A DNA stretch of 64,000 bases from Staphylotrichum longicolle (taxonomy: Eukaryota; Ascomycota; Sordariomycetes; Sordariales; Chaetomiaceae), in contig JAHCVI010000006.1 in assembly GCA_019096155.1 (NCBI GenBank), positions 558,001 through 622,000 of the forward strand, written 5' to 3'. Below, piece after piece: positions 47,440 through 59,940 of this stretch. Position 1 is the first letter of the stretch. Each line of letters opens with the position of its first letter. The notes beneath the pieces were generated by a model. The model was not told where the DNA came from and searched no databases. It saw nothing but the letters and a program-made list of their open reading frames with translations. The position numbers and the translations under genes are program-made.

Positions 47440-48816
47440 TCATGACGAGTTGCTATTGTGGTGGATGAAGTAGGCCCTGGAAACGCAACACTGTCAGTAC
47501 TCTGGTCCTTGCTTGAAATGACCATGGCCACCACTCACTTTGACGCCTCATAGGCCGACCAGCAGATGGCAGTGCTGGGCATGGTCGTCAACACTCTCGG
47601 CCGCACGCCCTTGAAGAAGCCGCGGGCGCCCTCCCTCTGATACAACAGCCGGCAGCCGGCCATGAAGCCGTTGACGCTCCTCAGCTCGGCGTCCGCCGCA
47701 CTACCGCGGGTCTGCAGCATGGTCTTGATCACGTCCATGGGCGTCGTAAGCGCCGCGGCAAAACCACCCGCCACTGCACCCGCGAGACAGTGCGTCAGGG
47801 GATCGTACTTCTTGGCCGGGTTCATCGATGTCGAAATGGACTCGTAGGCGAGGAACTGGAGGGCGGTGAAGGGGACCGTCATGGAAAGGGTCGTCGGGTA
47901 GGAGACGTAAAAGGCAGCGAGGCCCTCTTTCCTGTAAACGTACTTGGCGCAGTCGGTCATGGAGCGGTACATCTTCGCCGAGTTTTGGATCTGCATTCTT
48001 TGCTTGATCACTGGAGAGAGGGAGTTAGCGACGCGCAGCCAGGGGTCGTGTAATGGTCGAAGTGCTGCATACCGTCAAAGGGATTCATCAGTGCATCGCT
48101 GGCAATCGTCGCGCATGCGCCGCTGGTCGCGGCAGCCAGTGGGTGATGGACACCAGCTTGATTCCCGCCCATAACGTGCTTAACCGCCTCATAAGTCGCG
48201 AAGTAGACGGCGTGCGCAGGGCCTAGACAGGGTCGCCATCAGCCGGGAGAGTCCCCTCAAATAAGTCCCAGCGCAAAACTCACCCGCGCCAACTATCACG
48301 CTGGACATGCCACGCCATAAACTGAGAACACCCTCGGTGCTCGCCATCCGATATGTGGCCTGGATCACGCCGGTCCCGACAGTCGAGGAGGCAGGGTTGA
48401 TTATCTGCATGCGCGTCTGCGTGTCGCGGGAAAGCCAGTCAGCTCCGGTGTCTCACAGCGAACGGTAGACGAGGTCGGCATGGTAAGGACGCAGCGCCTG
48501 CTCACCTTGATGGCATCGATAGGGTACACTAGACCAGGTCAGCACCCGGGCTCCTTCAGACGAGGAGAGCACCCAGTAGGGAATCGGGGGTTCATAACTG
48601 GGAAACCACTTACTTGCGCAGTGCTCGGCAATGCCGGCGAAAGCGCCGGCCGCCATGTTCTGCAGCAACGAGAAGTTGGGCGGGAGCGATTCATAACTGC
48701 GACCTTGTCAGCTGTCTCGCGTTCCTCAGATTTCCTATCCCTCCAACCGGCCGTTGGCGAGGCAAGACGGCAACGTACTCGTAGTCCTCCACGGGCTCGG
48801 CATTTGGCTGAGCCAT
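47440..48816 (-). CDS. MRS4: mitochondrial carrier, mitoferrin (Mrs3/Mrs4) type
   Basis: Inner-membrane carrier, probably for ferrous iron. Seven exons: 48816..48779, 48696..48614, 48528..48506, 48416..48284, 48222..48073, 48010..47539 and 47476..47440, together 311 residues. Three carrier signatures are present: MYPIDAIKTRMQ, NPFDVIKQRMQ and TPMDVIKTMLQ. They sit in three ~100-residue repeats, each with two membrane helices. The first signature is carried by a 23-nt exon and completed by splicing. The GIAEHC and GNQAGVHHPLAAATSGACAT stretches resemble Mrs3/4. Subfamily assignment is by pattern; a related carrier cannot be excluded. Confidence 0.92.
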
Positions 48817-50044
48817 TGCAGGAGCCACGGCTCCCGGCGCGCCTACGTCGAGAGCCAGGTTGAAGGTTGGACTTGTTGTGGGGGAAAAGGTGGGCGGGTC
48901 GGCCGTGTGGTGGTGACGGTTCTGCGCGGTGATAGCAGCAGCACCGAGTGACGCAATAAACTGGGAGACTGAAGCTGGCGCCGGGTTGCTGTCACCGCAA
49001 ACCTCCAGACCACGTCAAACCCGTGTTCTAACCGCAAACGTCTTGGCGGTCAAGCAGCTTCCAGCAGCAATGCCTCCTAGCCCCAGAATTGGCGGGTGTC
49101 GCTCGCAGTGACCAGAAGATGCAAAGCTGGCGCTTTCCTCCGGCGGACGATGGTGGTGATGCCGCGTGTGATGGGCAAACAGTCTCCGAATTTTTCGACG
49201 ACCGCTGTCGGCTTTGTCCAAGGCTGCCCAGAAAAAAAATGGAACCTGTTCGGTTGCTGTCGCAGAAGCCCCGGAGGTCGGGGAATTGACACTGGACCTC
49301 CCACTAGACCGGCAGGGGTGGCGGGCGGCAAGAAGCACTGGCCGCCCCGCAAACTTGGGACTTTTAGTGGCTCTTCTGGTGGGAACGGAGGTGGATCACT
49401 GGCCGGAGATGCCCCGACTGATCCCATCAGCTCTGACGATGCAGCCAAGATCCCTCGGTAAAACATCCATGCAGCTCCCTTATCAGATCCGCGGCGGGTC
49501 TCCGCCGGGCCCGAAAAGGCCACCTGCGCTTTCTCCGAGGCACCAGGTGAATTCACCGTCGTGAGCGATATGTGTGGATAACGAGCCAATTGTGCCGAAT
49601 TGGTGTTATCTGGTTCACGGCGGCCACACGCCATGACACATTCGGTTGTCTTCGTTGTTTTAGTGGGGGGCCACAGTTCTCCTGTTTAGGCCAGGTAGCT
49701 CCAGCCCGCACGTGGCCGCTTCGGAGGAAAAGCAGCGATGCCCAAGCTTCCCGGATTGCCACGGTCTGGCTTTCTGGAACTCATGACTCCTTGTTTGCTA
49801 AGTTGGAAAGTAAGACAGTACCACAGTATGCAAGATATGTTATCATCCCCTGAACGCCACCAACCTTGACCCCCCTCTGTAACCTGTTCTCCTCTTGAGT
49901 GGCCAAACGCCTTCAGAAGCTGTATCTGCCAACGCCTTCCCGTGGCCATTTCCTGTACCAACCCTGGTGTGCAAACCCTCAAGAAAACATGCTTGTTTGA
50001 TACTGATAAAACTCAAACGACCTCATCGCCCGCTCCGTCGTTGC
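48817..50044. other. 1.2 kb intergenic region
   Basis: 5' of the carrier gene and 3' of ATG9. No gene supported; the open frames at 49.1-49.6 kb are short and without resemblance to known proteins. Confidence 0.5.
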
Positions 50045-52857
50045 TCATCTCACACCGCCTGGCGTGCGGTTGAGTTGCGCCTGGTTGAACTGGTAAATCA
50101 TGTGAACAACACCACCTTCGGGCGGTCCGTGGCCTTCTGCCCCACTGTTGTCCCTGCTCAACGTCCGAGCCGGCGATGTCTGCCATGCCGATTCGTCAAG
50201 CGCGCCGCCGCTCTCATATGCCTCCTCGTCTCCCCGCCGTCCAACATCGCTCACCTCACTGTCGTCTTCCAGAGTCTCTTCGATGACTCCTTGGTGCCCA
50301 CCGCGTTGTTGGCGCTGCGCATGGGTAGCTCTGCCAGCGAGAGTTGGGTTTGGCGGTTGATGGCGTGGGTCGAGCAGCATGGATGTCATGGGAGAGGGTT
50401 GCGGCATGGAAGGGCCAAAACGGGGGGTTTTTGCCCGCTCGCGGCCCATTCTTGAGGCTTGTAGGTCGGCGGCGGGTTGGCCCGGGTTTATGCTTGGCCA
50501 TACTGGCGGGGGATGAAACTGATTGCGGGCTCCTGGAGGGAGATACGACGCCGCTCCTGTCTTGGGGTTGAGGGCGAAGTTGCCATAATTGCCCATGAAG
50601 CCGTAGTAAGATGCCTCCATCTTTCCATGCTTGGTCGAGTAGTAGTCATCTCGGACATCCCCATCGCTGTTCCCCTTGCGGTTCTTGATCCCCTTCTTAA
50701 AGTCAAACTCGGCGAATGTGCAAACATAGCCCAGTCCATCAACATGGACGGTGAACTCGCGGAAAAAGTCGATGATTTGGTCGCTGCAATTTGGTAGACT
50801 GGAGAACAACACCAAGGGGGTGGTCAGGATGCTTAAGATCTCCTCGACGAAGATGGCCACCTTAACCTTGTACAACTCTGAGAACTCCTGCTTGATGTCG
50901 AAGCCGTGAAGCCGGTCCTTCCAATGGTCCGGCTCATAACGAGTGTACTGAATGACATTGCGCATGGCGTATTCAGGGTCGAAGACAGAGTTCTCGTCGG
51001 ATATGCTGCCACGCGCAAATGCCCAGACGCTTCCGAAGACGGCTGTGTAGAAGAGAACGGTACGGTCGGGAGTGATTTCGAAGCCCAGGAAGAGCTCAGG
51101 GTCGACCACTGTGGCAACAGCGAGGACGGTGGCTAAAGCACCAGAAATGAATGCCACGGTTCGAGCCAACATCTCCGTCTTGGCCTTGGGGAATTGGTCA
51201 ATGTAGTGGCTTGCGAAAGGGTGGGACATGTCGAGCCGTTTCCGGAAGAGATGGGGCAGTTCATTGAACTCTCGGAATCTCCATTCCGCCAAGGGAGTGT
51301 AGGTCCGCGAGGACAAGACTGAGGGGTTCTTTTGGATTTCCTGTGAGGCTTGGTCAGGTCCACCGGCTTTCTTTAATCACAGCAGATTCAACATACATGG
51401 AAGTACATGAGGAAGTAGACGATGATGAGGTACCCTGCCACGAACGGCGAGAGGATAAGAATCATGACTCCCGCAAAAACGAATCTCCCACGCAGCTTCA
51501 GACTGAGTTCGCCTCGGCGCTCTGTCTTCAGAAACTCTTGGTTGACTTGGCCGCCCTCGTCAAAAACAAAGTCGAGGATGCTGAAAGTGAGGATCCACTC
51601 CATGGTACGGGAGAAGAGCTGGCGATTGCGCAACAAGGGCAACGGAATCGTAAGGTTCAGAATGTCCTTGTTGACCAAAGCAATCAAGTAGTTCTCGCGC
51701 CTCATGAGACGATTGGCAATGTCTGATGCGTCGAGTCTCTCCTTGGATTGGCTGCCGAGCCACTGTCGTTGCTTCGTAGTCAAGTTCGTTGCCGTCCTGG
51801 GATTCTGGTCTCTCAGCGCCATGATGCGAGCCACCACCTCTTGCCACGTGATGGTCTGCATGTCCTGGTCCGGTATGTTCAGGAGGTGAACGTAGAAGTC
51901 GCGGACGTGAAGCAGTCGCCTCATATCTAGGACGTATTGGATGGTTTTCCATATGAAGTAGAACGCAAACATCCACAGGCCCAAATTCCACAAGCCCGAC
52001 ATGTTCTTGGTGCATTGGGGGATGAGGATCTGGGAAAGTTTTTGGCTACCGCGAATCTCGCCGTAGTCGACACACTGGGAAAGGAAGGTCAAAAGGACGG
52101 CCACAAAGACGACGTTTCTATGCCGAGTTAGCGTGGGGTGATCTCCGTCCTTCCTTCGGGTTCCTCCCGCCGCCGTCACTTACACCAAATGCAAAATCCT
52201 GTCCACTATGATGCACCACATGCCGTTACCGAGATAGTAGTCGTAGACATACTTCATGTAGATGTCGAGATTCAGGACATTAGCCCATCTCCATTCGGCC
52301 ATCTTCTTGGGGTTGCCTGACACCATCCCGGCGAAAAGTGAGCTTGGCAGACCATGCTCTGGTCGAGGTGGTCCAAAATCCGCGTCGTTGTGCAACCTCT
52401 CCTGTGCCTGGGCCGTCTCCCACTGGGCCCGTGCAGACGACGAACCAGGAATAGCAGCGGCTTGTTTCCCCCTCTTGTTCCTGCTTGGCTGTCCGGCGGC
52501 GCCCACGGCGTCTCCTTCGTTGAGTTCCACCAACAACGAAGCGGGAACGTCGTTGTCCCCATCGTCCTCATGCGGCGCCCACATGGGCCGAACCTCCGGA
52601 TGATGCCGGCCACCAGGGCGTCCACGCGGTCTTGCTGTCGGGCTGGTTACCGCACCCAGCGTGGTGCGGCTGTCTTCAACCCCCAACCCTTCCGCATGGT
52701 CCAGATCGTAGTCATGGAAGTTGTGGTTGAAGTTTTCCTCGTCCTCGTCCAACAGACCGGCGCGGTCTTCCGTATCCTCTTCCCGGCGTCTGAGATCCTC
52801 GTAAAACGAGCGGCCCTGGCTTGTCGGAACAAACTTGGAAAAGACGTTGGACGTCAT
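50045..52857 (-). CDS. ATG9: autophagy lipid scramblase Atg9
   Basis: Multi-spanning membrane protein of Atg9 vesicles that seed the autophagosome. Exons 52857..52184, 52117..51397 and 51340..50045 give 896 residues. A cytosolic N-terminus (~1-200, acidic, Ser/Arg-rich) ends at KKMAEWRWANVLNLDIYMKY. The core follows with membrane segments such as NLGLWMFAFYFIWKTIQYVL, VFAGVMILILSPFVAGYLII and FISGALATVLAVATVVD. Family-typical pieces include TITWQEVVARI, RRENYLIALVNKDILNLTIP and GSISDENSVFDPE. The C-terminal tail is long and disordered (Pro/Gln/Ser/Asp-rich). It shares a short divergent promoter region with COG6. Confidence 0.97.
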
Positions 52858-53599
52858 CGCGGACTGGCCTCAAAATGCGGCTCCGTCTGGGGTGTTTGGT
52901 GGCATTTGAAGAGACGTGGAGATGCAAAAGTAAGGTCTGAGAGTGAGTTCTGGTCAGCCGTTTCCCGGGGGTCTGTCTGGGATGGATGACGGCGGTCCTC
53001 GGGGAAACAAACTGGCTTGGAGGCGAGGATTAGAGTAGAGTGCGTATCCTTGAAACCGGTTCGAACGAGTCACGAGAAGACTGTTTCGAGAGTGTTGATG
53101 ACTGCGGTCAGAAGGTGTCGTCCTCCAGCACACGGTTTGTTGTCGTGCCAGGCTGAGTGCCGATGTGAAAGGGTGCGTTCAAGGCGCTGCTGCTGTTGGC
53201 ATTGGCTGCCTTGCACCACCCGCGACTTGGTGCTTGGTCCAGGTGACTGTGCCAGAATGACGAAGGCCCGAGCTTCAGCTGCCTGCGCTAGACGCTCTTT
53301 TGGCAGGCGGTGTGGTCTGAGGGAGCTCGCCAAGCCCCTTATCAGTTATCAGCGCTGCAGTCGACTACTTCGTAGACATCCCTGTTTCCTCCATGTGATG
53401 GTGGTGGTTTCACCACGAAGGTGACAGGTCGGCCAATACCGTATGTTTCAAAGTTACAGACAGAAACAGGCCAGCAAACACGGCCACACATCCAATCTCT
53501 GGTCACCAACACCCCGAAATAGGGGCCACCCTCGACAACCAGCATAATGCCGGTCGTAATGTACTAATGCATTCTGACAATACAACAACATAATCCACG
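52858..53599. promoter_or_regulatory. 742-bp divergent promoter region of ATG9 and COG6
   Basis: Flanked by opposite start codons; no other gene seen. Carries both promoters and leaders by position. Confidence 0.45.
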
Positions 53600-55758
53600 A
53601 TGAGTTCAACTCCCGGGTCTCTGCCGCCGCAGAGCACAGCAGCACCGTCAAGTGCGTCGTCTAAGGCTGTGAACCCCCTTTCCTCCAAGGTCACCACCGT
53701 GCTCTCATCGTCGTACGCCGACACAGAGTTCCGAGAGGCTCTTGCGCTTCTGGATGAGAGGGGTGTTTCAAACACCGCAGAGACGCGCCGGCAGCTTCGG
53801 CTGGACCTGCAGAAGGAGGTCATTGACAGCAATGGAGAGATCATCGATGAGTTCGCAAGAGTTGCCGAGGTATGACATGTCCCCATACACTTACACGCAC
53901 TTGCTGTAGCTTGAATGTGTCGTTGTCTCGCGCATGGGGACTGACATGAGTCCAGCAACTGCGGCGCATTGGCACCACAATCGGACGGCTGAATGAAAGC
54001 TTCAATGAGATGAAGACTCAAATCGGCGCAGCCCACAAGGCAACATCGACGCCACTAGCGGAGGCTTCTCAGCTCATGACTCAACGCCGCCAGGTCGAGC
54101 AAAAGCAAGCCCTGCTCAACAGCTTCAACGCCAACTTTGCGCTTTCCGAGGATGAAACAGCAGCCCTTACGCTAACCTCGGAGCCCGTCGACGACCTCTT
54201 CTTTGCTACTCTCACCAAGGCGAGAAGAATCAGTAATGATTGCGAAATCCTTCTTGGTTTTGAGAACCAAACTCTGGGCCTGGAGATCATGGACCAGACG
54301 TCCAACAATCTCAACCTGGGTTTTCAAAAGCTCTACAAGTGGGTTCAGAGGGAGTTCAAGACGCTCAACCTGGAAAATCCTCAAATTGGCTCCTCCATCC
54401 GCCGCGCGCTACGGGTGTTAGCCGAGCGGCCCAGCCTCTTCCAGAACTGCCTCGACTTCTTTGCCGAGGCGCGGGAGCAGGTACTGTCTAACTCCTTCTA
54501 CACGGCACTGACGGGAAGCTCGCCCTCCGGGAGGGAGGACCCATCAGCCAAGCCCATTGAACTCACGGCACACGATACCCTGAGGTATGTCGGAGACATG
54601 CTTGCCTGGGCACACTCAGCGGCTGTCGGCGAGCGGGAGGCGCTGGAAGGCTTGTTTATCGGCGAAGGCGATGAGATCGCCAAGGGGATTCAGGCTGGGC
54701 GGGAAAACGAGCTTTGGCGACTAGCCGCCGAGGATGGCGAAGATTCGGACGATTTTGACGCCGTGAAGACATTGAATGAGCTGGTCGACCGCGATATGTC
54801 TGGCGCGGCACGCATACTGCGTCAGCGGGTTGAGCAGGTCATCCAGACTAACGAGGACACGATATCGGCCTACAAGCTTGCAAACCTGCTCAGCTTTTAC
54901 AAGAGCACCTTCTCAAGGCTGCTTAGTTCGGACTCATCTCTCGTCGAGACTCTGGGAGCGCTCGAAGCCGAGGCGCTGCGGCAGTTCCGCTCATTGGCTC
55001 GGGACCACGTTGCTGCGATCCAGGGTGACTTCCAGCATACGCCTGCCGACCTACGGGCTCCCGAGTTCTTGCTCGACGCCCTGGAACAGCTGACCGCTAT
55101 CATGAAGACGTACGAGACGTCGTTCACCGCTGCGAGCGATCCAGAGGAAGAGTTCGAACCGGTATTGATCGAGGCATTCGATCCCTTCATATCCGGGTCG
55201 ACCAACATGGCCAAGTCGCTTCGCGCCCCTTCGAGCTCCATCTTTCTCATCAACTGTCTGTTGACTGCCCAGAGCAGCCTCTCGCCATTCGACTTTACAC
55301 AGCGGCACGTGGCCCAGCTCCAGGCGCAGATCGAGGAGGAGAGGCTTCGTTTGGTGGAGATACAGTATCGGTTCTTCCGTACCGAGTCTGGCCTCGACGC
55401 CCTGATTGCATCGCTGGAGCCACTTGGGGAGAGTGAAGAGGATGTGGAGAAAGTGTCATCTCTGGAGACGGTTCAAGGCCCCGCGCTGTCGCAGGCAAGC
55501 CAGCTACTGGACGACTTTTTGCCGTCGGCGCTGATGGACGCGGTGGAGAAGTTGAAGAAGCTTCAGGACTCGAAGCTGGCTCAAGACATCACCGAGGAGG
55601 CTGCCGAGAAGTTCTGCGTGGACTTTGAGCATGTTGAGGAGATGCTCATGCTGGCGGACGAGTTGGCCGAACAGCAGCACGGGGAGTCGGACGAGTTCCA
55701 GAGCCTCCGGGTTCTGTTCCCAAGGACCTCGGGCGAAATCCGGGTGCTGCTGTCATGA
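53600..55758 (+). CDS. COG6: conserved oligomeric Golgi complex subunit 6
   Basis: Golgi tethering subunit (COG lobe B) for retrograde vesicle traffic. Exons 53600..53869 and 53956..55758 give 690 residues. The N-terminal segment (KVTTVLSSSYADTEFREALA, then LRLDLQKEVIDSNGEIIDEF) and the coiled coil that follows (QLRRIGTTIGRLNESFNEMK) match the family. So do the later helical stretches (IMDQTSNNLNLGFQKLYKWV, PADLRAPEFLLDALEQLTAI, IFLINCLLTAQSSLSPFDFT). The whole is helical with no membrane segment. Start: ATG in CACGATGAG context, first in frame. Confidence 0.95.
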
Positions 55759-56245
55759 GTTGCTCTGCTACGCATCTCAATAATGCTCCAACTTAGACTT
55801 TGGCAGCTCGTCATCGTCTATGTCATACGATGTAACTTTGGCGAGAACGGTTCTGTAAAATTACAGCTTTGGCCTGCCCCCTTCTGGCCCGTGAACTGCG
55901 GGGCGCAGTGGACCGTGGGCGTTCGACGTCACAGCCCCACCTTCAATTCCCGTCCCCCTCCAGTGTCAAGCGTTATCGGTTCTGATACGGGATTACAGCC
56001 CAGAACGTTCCCTTGTAACTCATTCCGTACCACCGTCAAGGCAGAGCCTCGACTGCACTGGACATCGTGAACAACATCCGATCTCCGGTGATTTGCTGTC
56101 CCGCCACGAGCACACCAGCTTGTACGTCACCAGGTAGCCTTGAATACACCACGATTTATCCGCCCTCCGAAAGTTAACTTGATTGAGCCCGCTGGTCGGC
56201 AATCCACACCCGCGTCCGGAATGTTCACGCGCCTCGAGAACCACC
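55759..56245. other. 0.49 kb intergenic region
   Basis: Between COG6 and the AAA ATPase gene on the same strand. Expected to hold COG6 3' and ATPase 5' sequences; nothing else seen. Confidence 0.5.
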
Positions 56246-58885
56246 ATGTTCGGTAACAGGACCGCGACGGCCCTGTCCATCCTGCAGAAGACATACGACG
56301 AGAGCTACCTGACCTGCTCCACTGCCGTCTACTACGAGAGCAAGGTAGGCACAACACGATTGCTCAGCCCGTCATTTCACGTCCCAGAATCACAGCCGCT
56401 GATGATGCGCACGGTGCAGGGAAACGAAGGCGAGGCTATGCGATGTTGGAAGCAAGCACTTGAGCAGATCTACGACCACAACGCCAACAGAGTCCTCCCG
56501 AGCTTTGCACCGCGAACCGAGACAGAAAAGGCCTTGGTGGAAAGCCTCCATCAACTGGAACTGCAGTGTAAAGAACGAATCGACCTTCTCGAAGCCCTGC
56601 GAATCTCGCGTCACGAAGCAGTCCAAGATGGCCCATCTACACTCGACAATAAAACGAACAAGCTGCCGCCGGAACCTAGAGACCCCGGGGTTGTCAAGCA
56701 GCAAGAGCAGGGCTGGATAGGAGACGGAACCATCCCCGCCGTCACTTACACGGACTTGGCGAGGCCGGACGTGCTCAGACGAAGGTCGGCCCACTCTCGG
56801 ACTCCTTCCTTTCAGAAGTCTGCTGTTGGAGGAGATAAGACACAGGCTGAAGATATCGCATCGTCCTCGCCATCACGTAAACCGCTCGGCTCTGCCCCCG
56901 TGCAACTCTCTCCAGAGAAGAAGTCGTCTAGAGCATCCAGTCCGGAGAGACATACAATGCGTACCACTTTGCGCTCAAGCCGGTTAGGGGAGAAGCTCAC
57001 AAAGACGACTCTGCGACGGCCTCAGAAACCAGCAGATGGCCCCGGAGCCAGCAAGGCGGCAGTATTGGCATGGGGCTTGCTGAGCCAACGAGATCCGGCG
57101 GACCAGGGCCTGGGGGATGGTCAAGAGTTGCCGCGCCCGCTTCCAAGCCCTCTCACCCCGTCCGAGCAGCCACGGAAAAGCACAGAGTCGCTGTACAAGA
57201 CATGGGACAGCAACTCTAGAAGGCTCACCACGCCTCGAACTCGTAGCCCGGTGAAACCCTTCGACAGGAGGGCGAGTGCTGATCTTTCAGACGTACGGCA
57301 GGCTGATAGCTACCTTTCCGCACGGCCTTCTCCAATATCTGTGAGCGCGGCGTCGAGTGCGCTGAACTCGCTCGCGCTGAGGGACAGCACCGAACACGCA
57401 TCCCCGAACCGAGAACAGCCACCTCGGTTGAGAACTGCTCCTCCACCACAGACACCCCAGGCGCGGAGAGTGAGGGATCTTCGGATGCGGACACGGGCTT
57501 ATCGGAAGGACCAAGAAGCCGTCCGTCGGGGAAAAGACATCGTCGGATTCCACCATGGCTTCGAGGAGAACGGTTTCGGCCGCTCTCTGCAGCAAGCCAA
57601 GACCAACTCGCACCGTCCAGCAGAAGCATCGGCACGACGCAACTGGGAATCAAGAGGCGAGAAGCTCAGTCAGGACTAGCTTCCTCGCCGACCTCTGACC
57701 TTTCATCCTCGTCGTTTGACACTCAGCCAGATCGTCACGGCATAAGGTCAGCAGCGGGCGGCAGAAGGAAGCCTCCCTCATTGCCGATTCCCTGGCTGAG
57801 CTTTCCGACAGTTCGACAGAAGATGAGCAGACCAAAGCTGCAAACGCATGGAAGAAGCGGAAGGCGGCGGTCCTCAAAAAGCTTCCTCCGGGTGTCGACC
57901 AGCACGCGGCGAAGCAGATCCTGAATGAGATCATAGTCCAGGGAGACGAGGTTCATTGGACCGACATCGCGGGCCTCGAAGTGGCCAAAAACGCCCTGCG
58001 GGAGACAGTCGTCTATCCCTTCCTCCGGCCCGACCTATTTATGGGCTTGCGCGAGCCCGCGCGGGGCATGCTGCTCTTCGGGCCGCCCGGCACGGGCAAG
58101 ACGATGTTGGCGCGCGCCGTGGCCACCGAGTCCAAATCGACCTTCTTTTCCATCTCTGCCAGCAGCCTCACCAGCAAGTACCTAGGCGAGTCGGAGAAGC
58201 TTGTCCGCGCTCTCTTCTCCTTGGCCAAGGTGTTCGCCCCGAGTATCATTTTCGTTGACGAAATCGATTCGCTGCTGTCTCAGCGGTCTGGGTCTGGCGA
58301 GCACGAAGCCACGAGGAGGATCAAGACTGAGTTCTTGATTCAGTGGAGCGATCTGCAGCGCGCGGCGGCGGGGAGGGAGGTGGGAGAGAAGGACAAGGAG
58401 CGCGGGGACGCGAATAGGGTGCTGGTCCTCGCCGCCACGAACTTGCCCTGGGCCATAGATGAGGCCGCGAGGAGGCGATTTGTAAGGCGCCAGTACATAC
58501 CGCTGCCAGAGGCCGACACAAGAGCCGTGCAGCTCAAGACGCTGCTCAAGCAGCAGAAACATACCCTGAGTGATGCCGACATCGACTCTCTTGTCGGGAT
58601 GACCGATGGTAAGCATCTCTTTTTTTTATACTCTCCAAACAGCGGTATCTGAATCAAGCCACAGGGTTCTCGGGCTCGGATATCACGGCGCTGGCCAAGG
58701 ACGCTGCGATGGGACCGTTGCGGTCACTAGGCGAGGCCCTGTTGCACATGACTATGGATGAAATACGTCCCATCGAGCTGTCAGACTTTGTTGCTAGCCT
58801 CACCACCATCAGGCCTAGCGTTAACAAAGCAGGCCTCAAGCAGTATGAGGATTGGGCCAAGGAGTTTGGAGAGAGGGGTGGATAG
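56246..58885 (+). CDS. MIT-like and AAA ATPase, spastin/fidgetin/Sap1 class
   Basis: Member of the meiotic clade of AAA ATPases, which includes microtubule severing enzymes and Vps4. Exons 56246..56344, 56420..57668, 57727..58608 and 58665..58885 give 816 residues. Residues ~1-75 look like an MIT domain (YDESYLTCSTAVYYESK joined to GNEGEAMRCWKQALEQIYDH). A long Ser/Pro/Arg-rich linker follows (about 80-480). The ATPase domain carries DIAGLEVAKNALRE, the Walker A motif GPPGTGKT near residue 567, Walker B IIFVDEID near 622 and the arginine finger region EAARRRFVRR. It ends EFGERGG. Whether it acts on microtubules or on ESCRT filaments cannot be decided from the sequence. Confidence 0.93.
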
Positions 58886-59140
58886 GGGGCTGCGGCCAAA
58901 TTGTAGGCTGTGGGCCTCTCTTAGTCGAGATATTCTTATCTAGATGAGAGGTTAGAGCCGCTTCAGACAACATAGTAAAGCAGATGCAACAGGTATAACA
59001 CTTTTGGTTCCCGCTCTCATCGTGGAGTGGAGGATTATACGTGTTCCATCCAAATTAGGGACAACAAAAGCGCTGAATCTCTGTTTCCACCCTCCCTCCT
59101 TTTGCACATCTCGTTAGATGCAGCACATGAGATTCCTTCT
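58886..59140. other. 255-bp 3' intergenic region
   Basis: Between convergent 3' ends. Nothing else seen. Confidence 0.45.
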
Positions 59141-59940
59141 CTAAACGCCGGCAATGCTCCTTTGCATGCTACATGGCCTGGTGATACAGATACATGGGTT
59201 TTTATCCGCGCCCAAAGTTATACACGGCGTAGCTTTCCAATCCCCTTGGAAAGAATCCACCACACCATCCCATCCCGCCTCCTCACTACCACCAAACCAA
59301 CTGACCCTTTCTGTCGAAAAAATAAAACCCCACCCCCTCCCTTCATTGTTGCGCCTGAACCGCCCCGGCCCCCGCCCCAGACCCTGACCCCCAGCTAACC
59401 TCGCCCGCAGCGCGAGCTGCTTCCCGGCGCTCTTCGCCAGCCGCTCGGCAATGACCATCTGCTTCTCGACGCGCTCCGCCATCTTCTTGAAGGCGCGCCG
59501 CTCGTCCTTGGCCGCGCGCTCGGCTGCGCGCTCGGCGTGCCGCGCCTCCTCGGTGGGTATCGGCGCGCGGCCCTCGATGGGCACGCCCGACCCCGGGGCG
59601 ATGATGTGCTTGACCACGTGCCGCTTGGTCTTGGAGACGCGCCAGCCCGGGGTGATGGCCACGACGTCGCCGAGGCGGAGCGAGTTGGCCGGGTCGTGAA
59701 CGATGTGGGTCTGCGGGTCGTCGAAGTACTGGGAGAGTGTGGTGTGTGAGTGAGTTTGGTTTGTTAAGAAATGGGGAGAAGGGGGAGACTACGAACCTTC
59801 TTGAGGAAGGAATTCCACTTTTGTCCGCCCACCCGCACCTTGACCGTCTTGTCCATCAGCCCCGCGGATATCACCACGCCATGGAGCTCTCTGAATGTCC
59901 TGTATGCCGTCTTGGCCGCTTGAGCTGCGTTTGAGGCCAT
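59141..59940 (-). CDS. mitochondrial small-subunit ribosomal protein uS17m
   Basis: Exons 59940..59797 and 59728..59141 give 243 residues. The N-terminal third matches uS17 (HGVVISAGLMDKTVKVRVGG, then SLRLGDVVAITPGWRVSKTK and KRHVVKHIIAPGSG). A Lys/Arg/Ala-rich helical extension follows (AERAAERAAKDERRAFKKM). The last ~60 residues (from about GGQGLGRGPG on) lack family character. The true stop could be hidden by an unrecognised 3' intron near GAGGTTAGCT at 59395, so the C-terminus is uncertain. The predicted N-terminus is short, without a strong presequence. Confidence 0.85.

Noticed and set aside
53040..53090. GGTTCGAA motif resembling a tRNA T-loop
   Set aside because: No matching acceptor stem, D-loop or anticodon stem around it; it sits in the ATG9-COG6 promoter interval.
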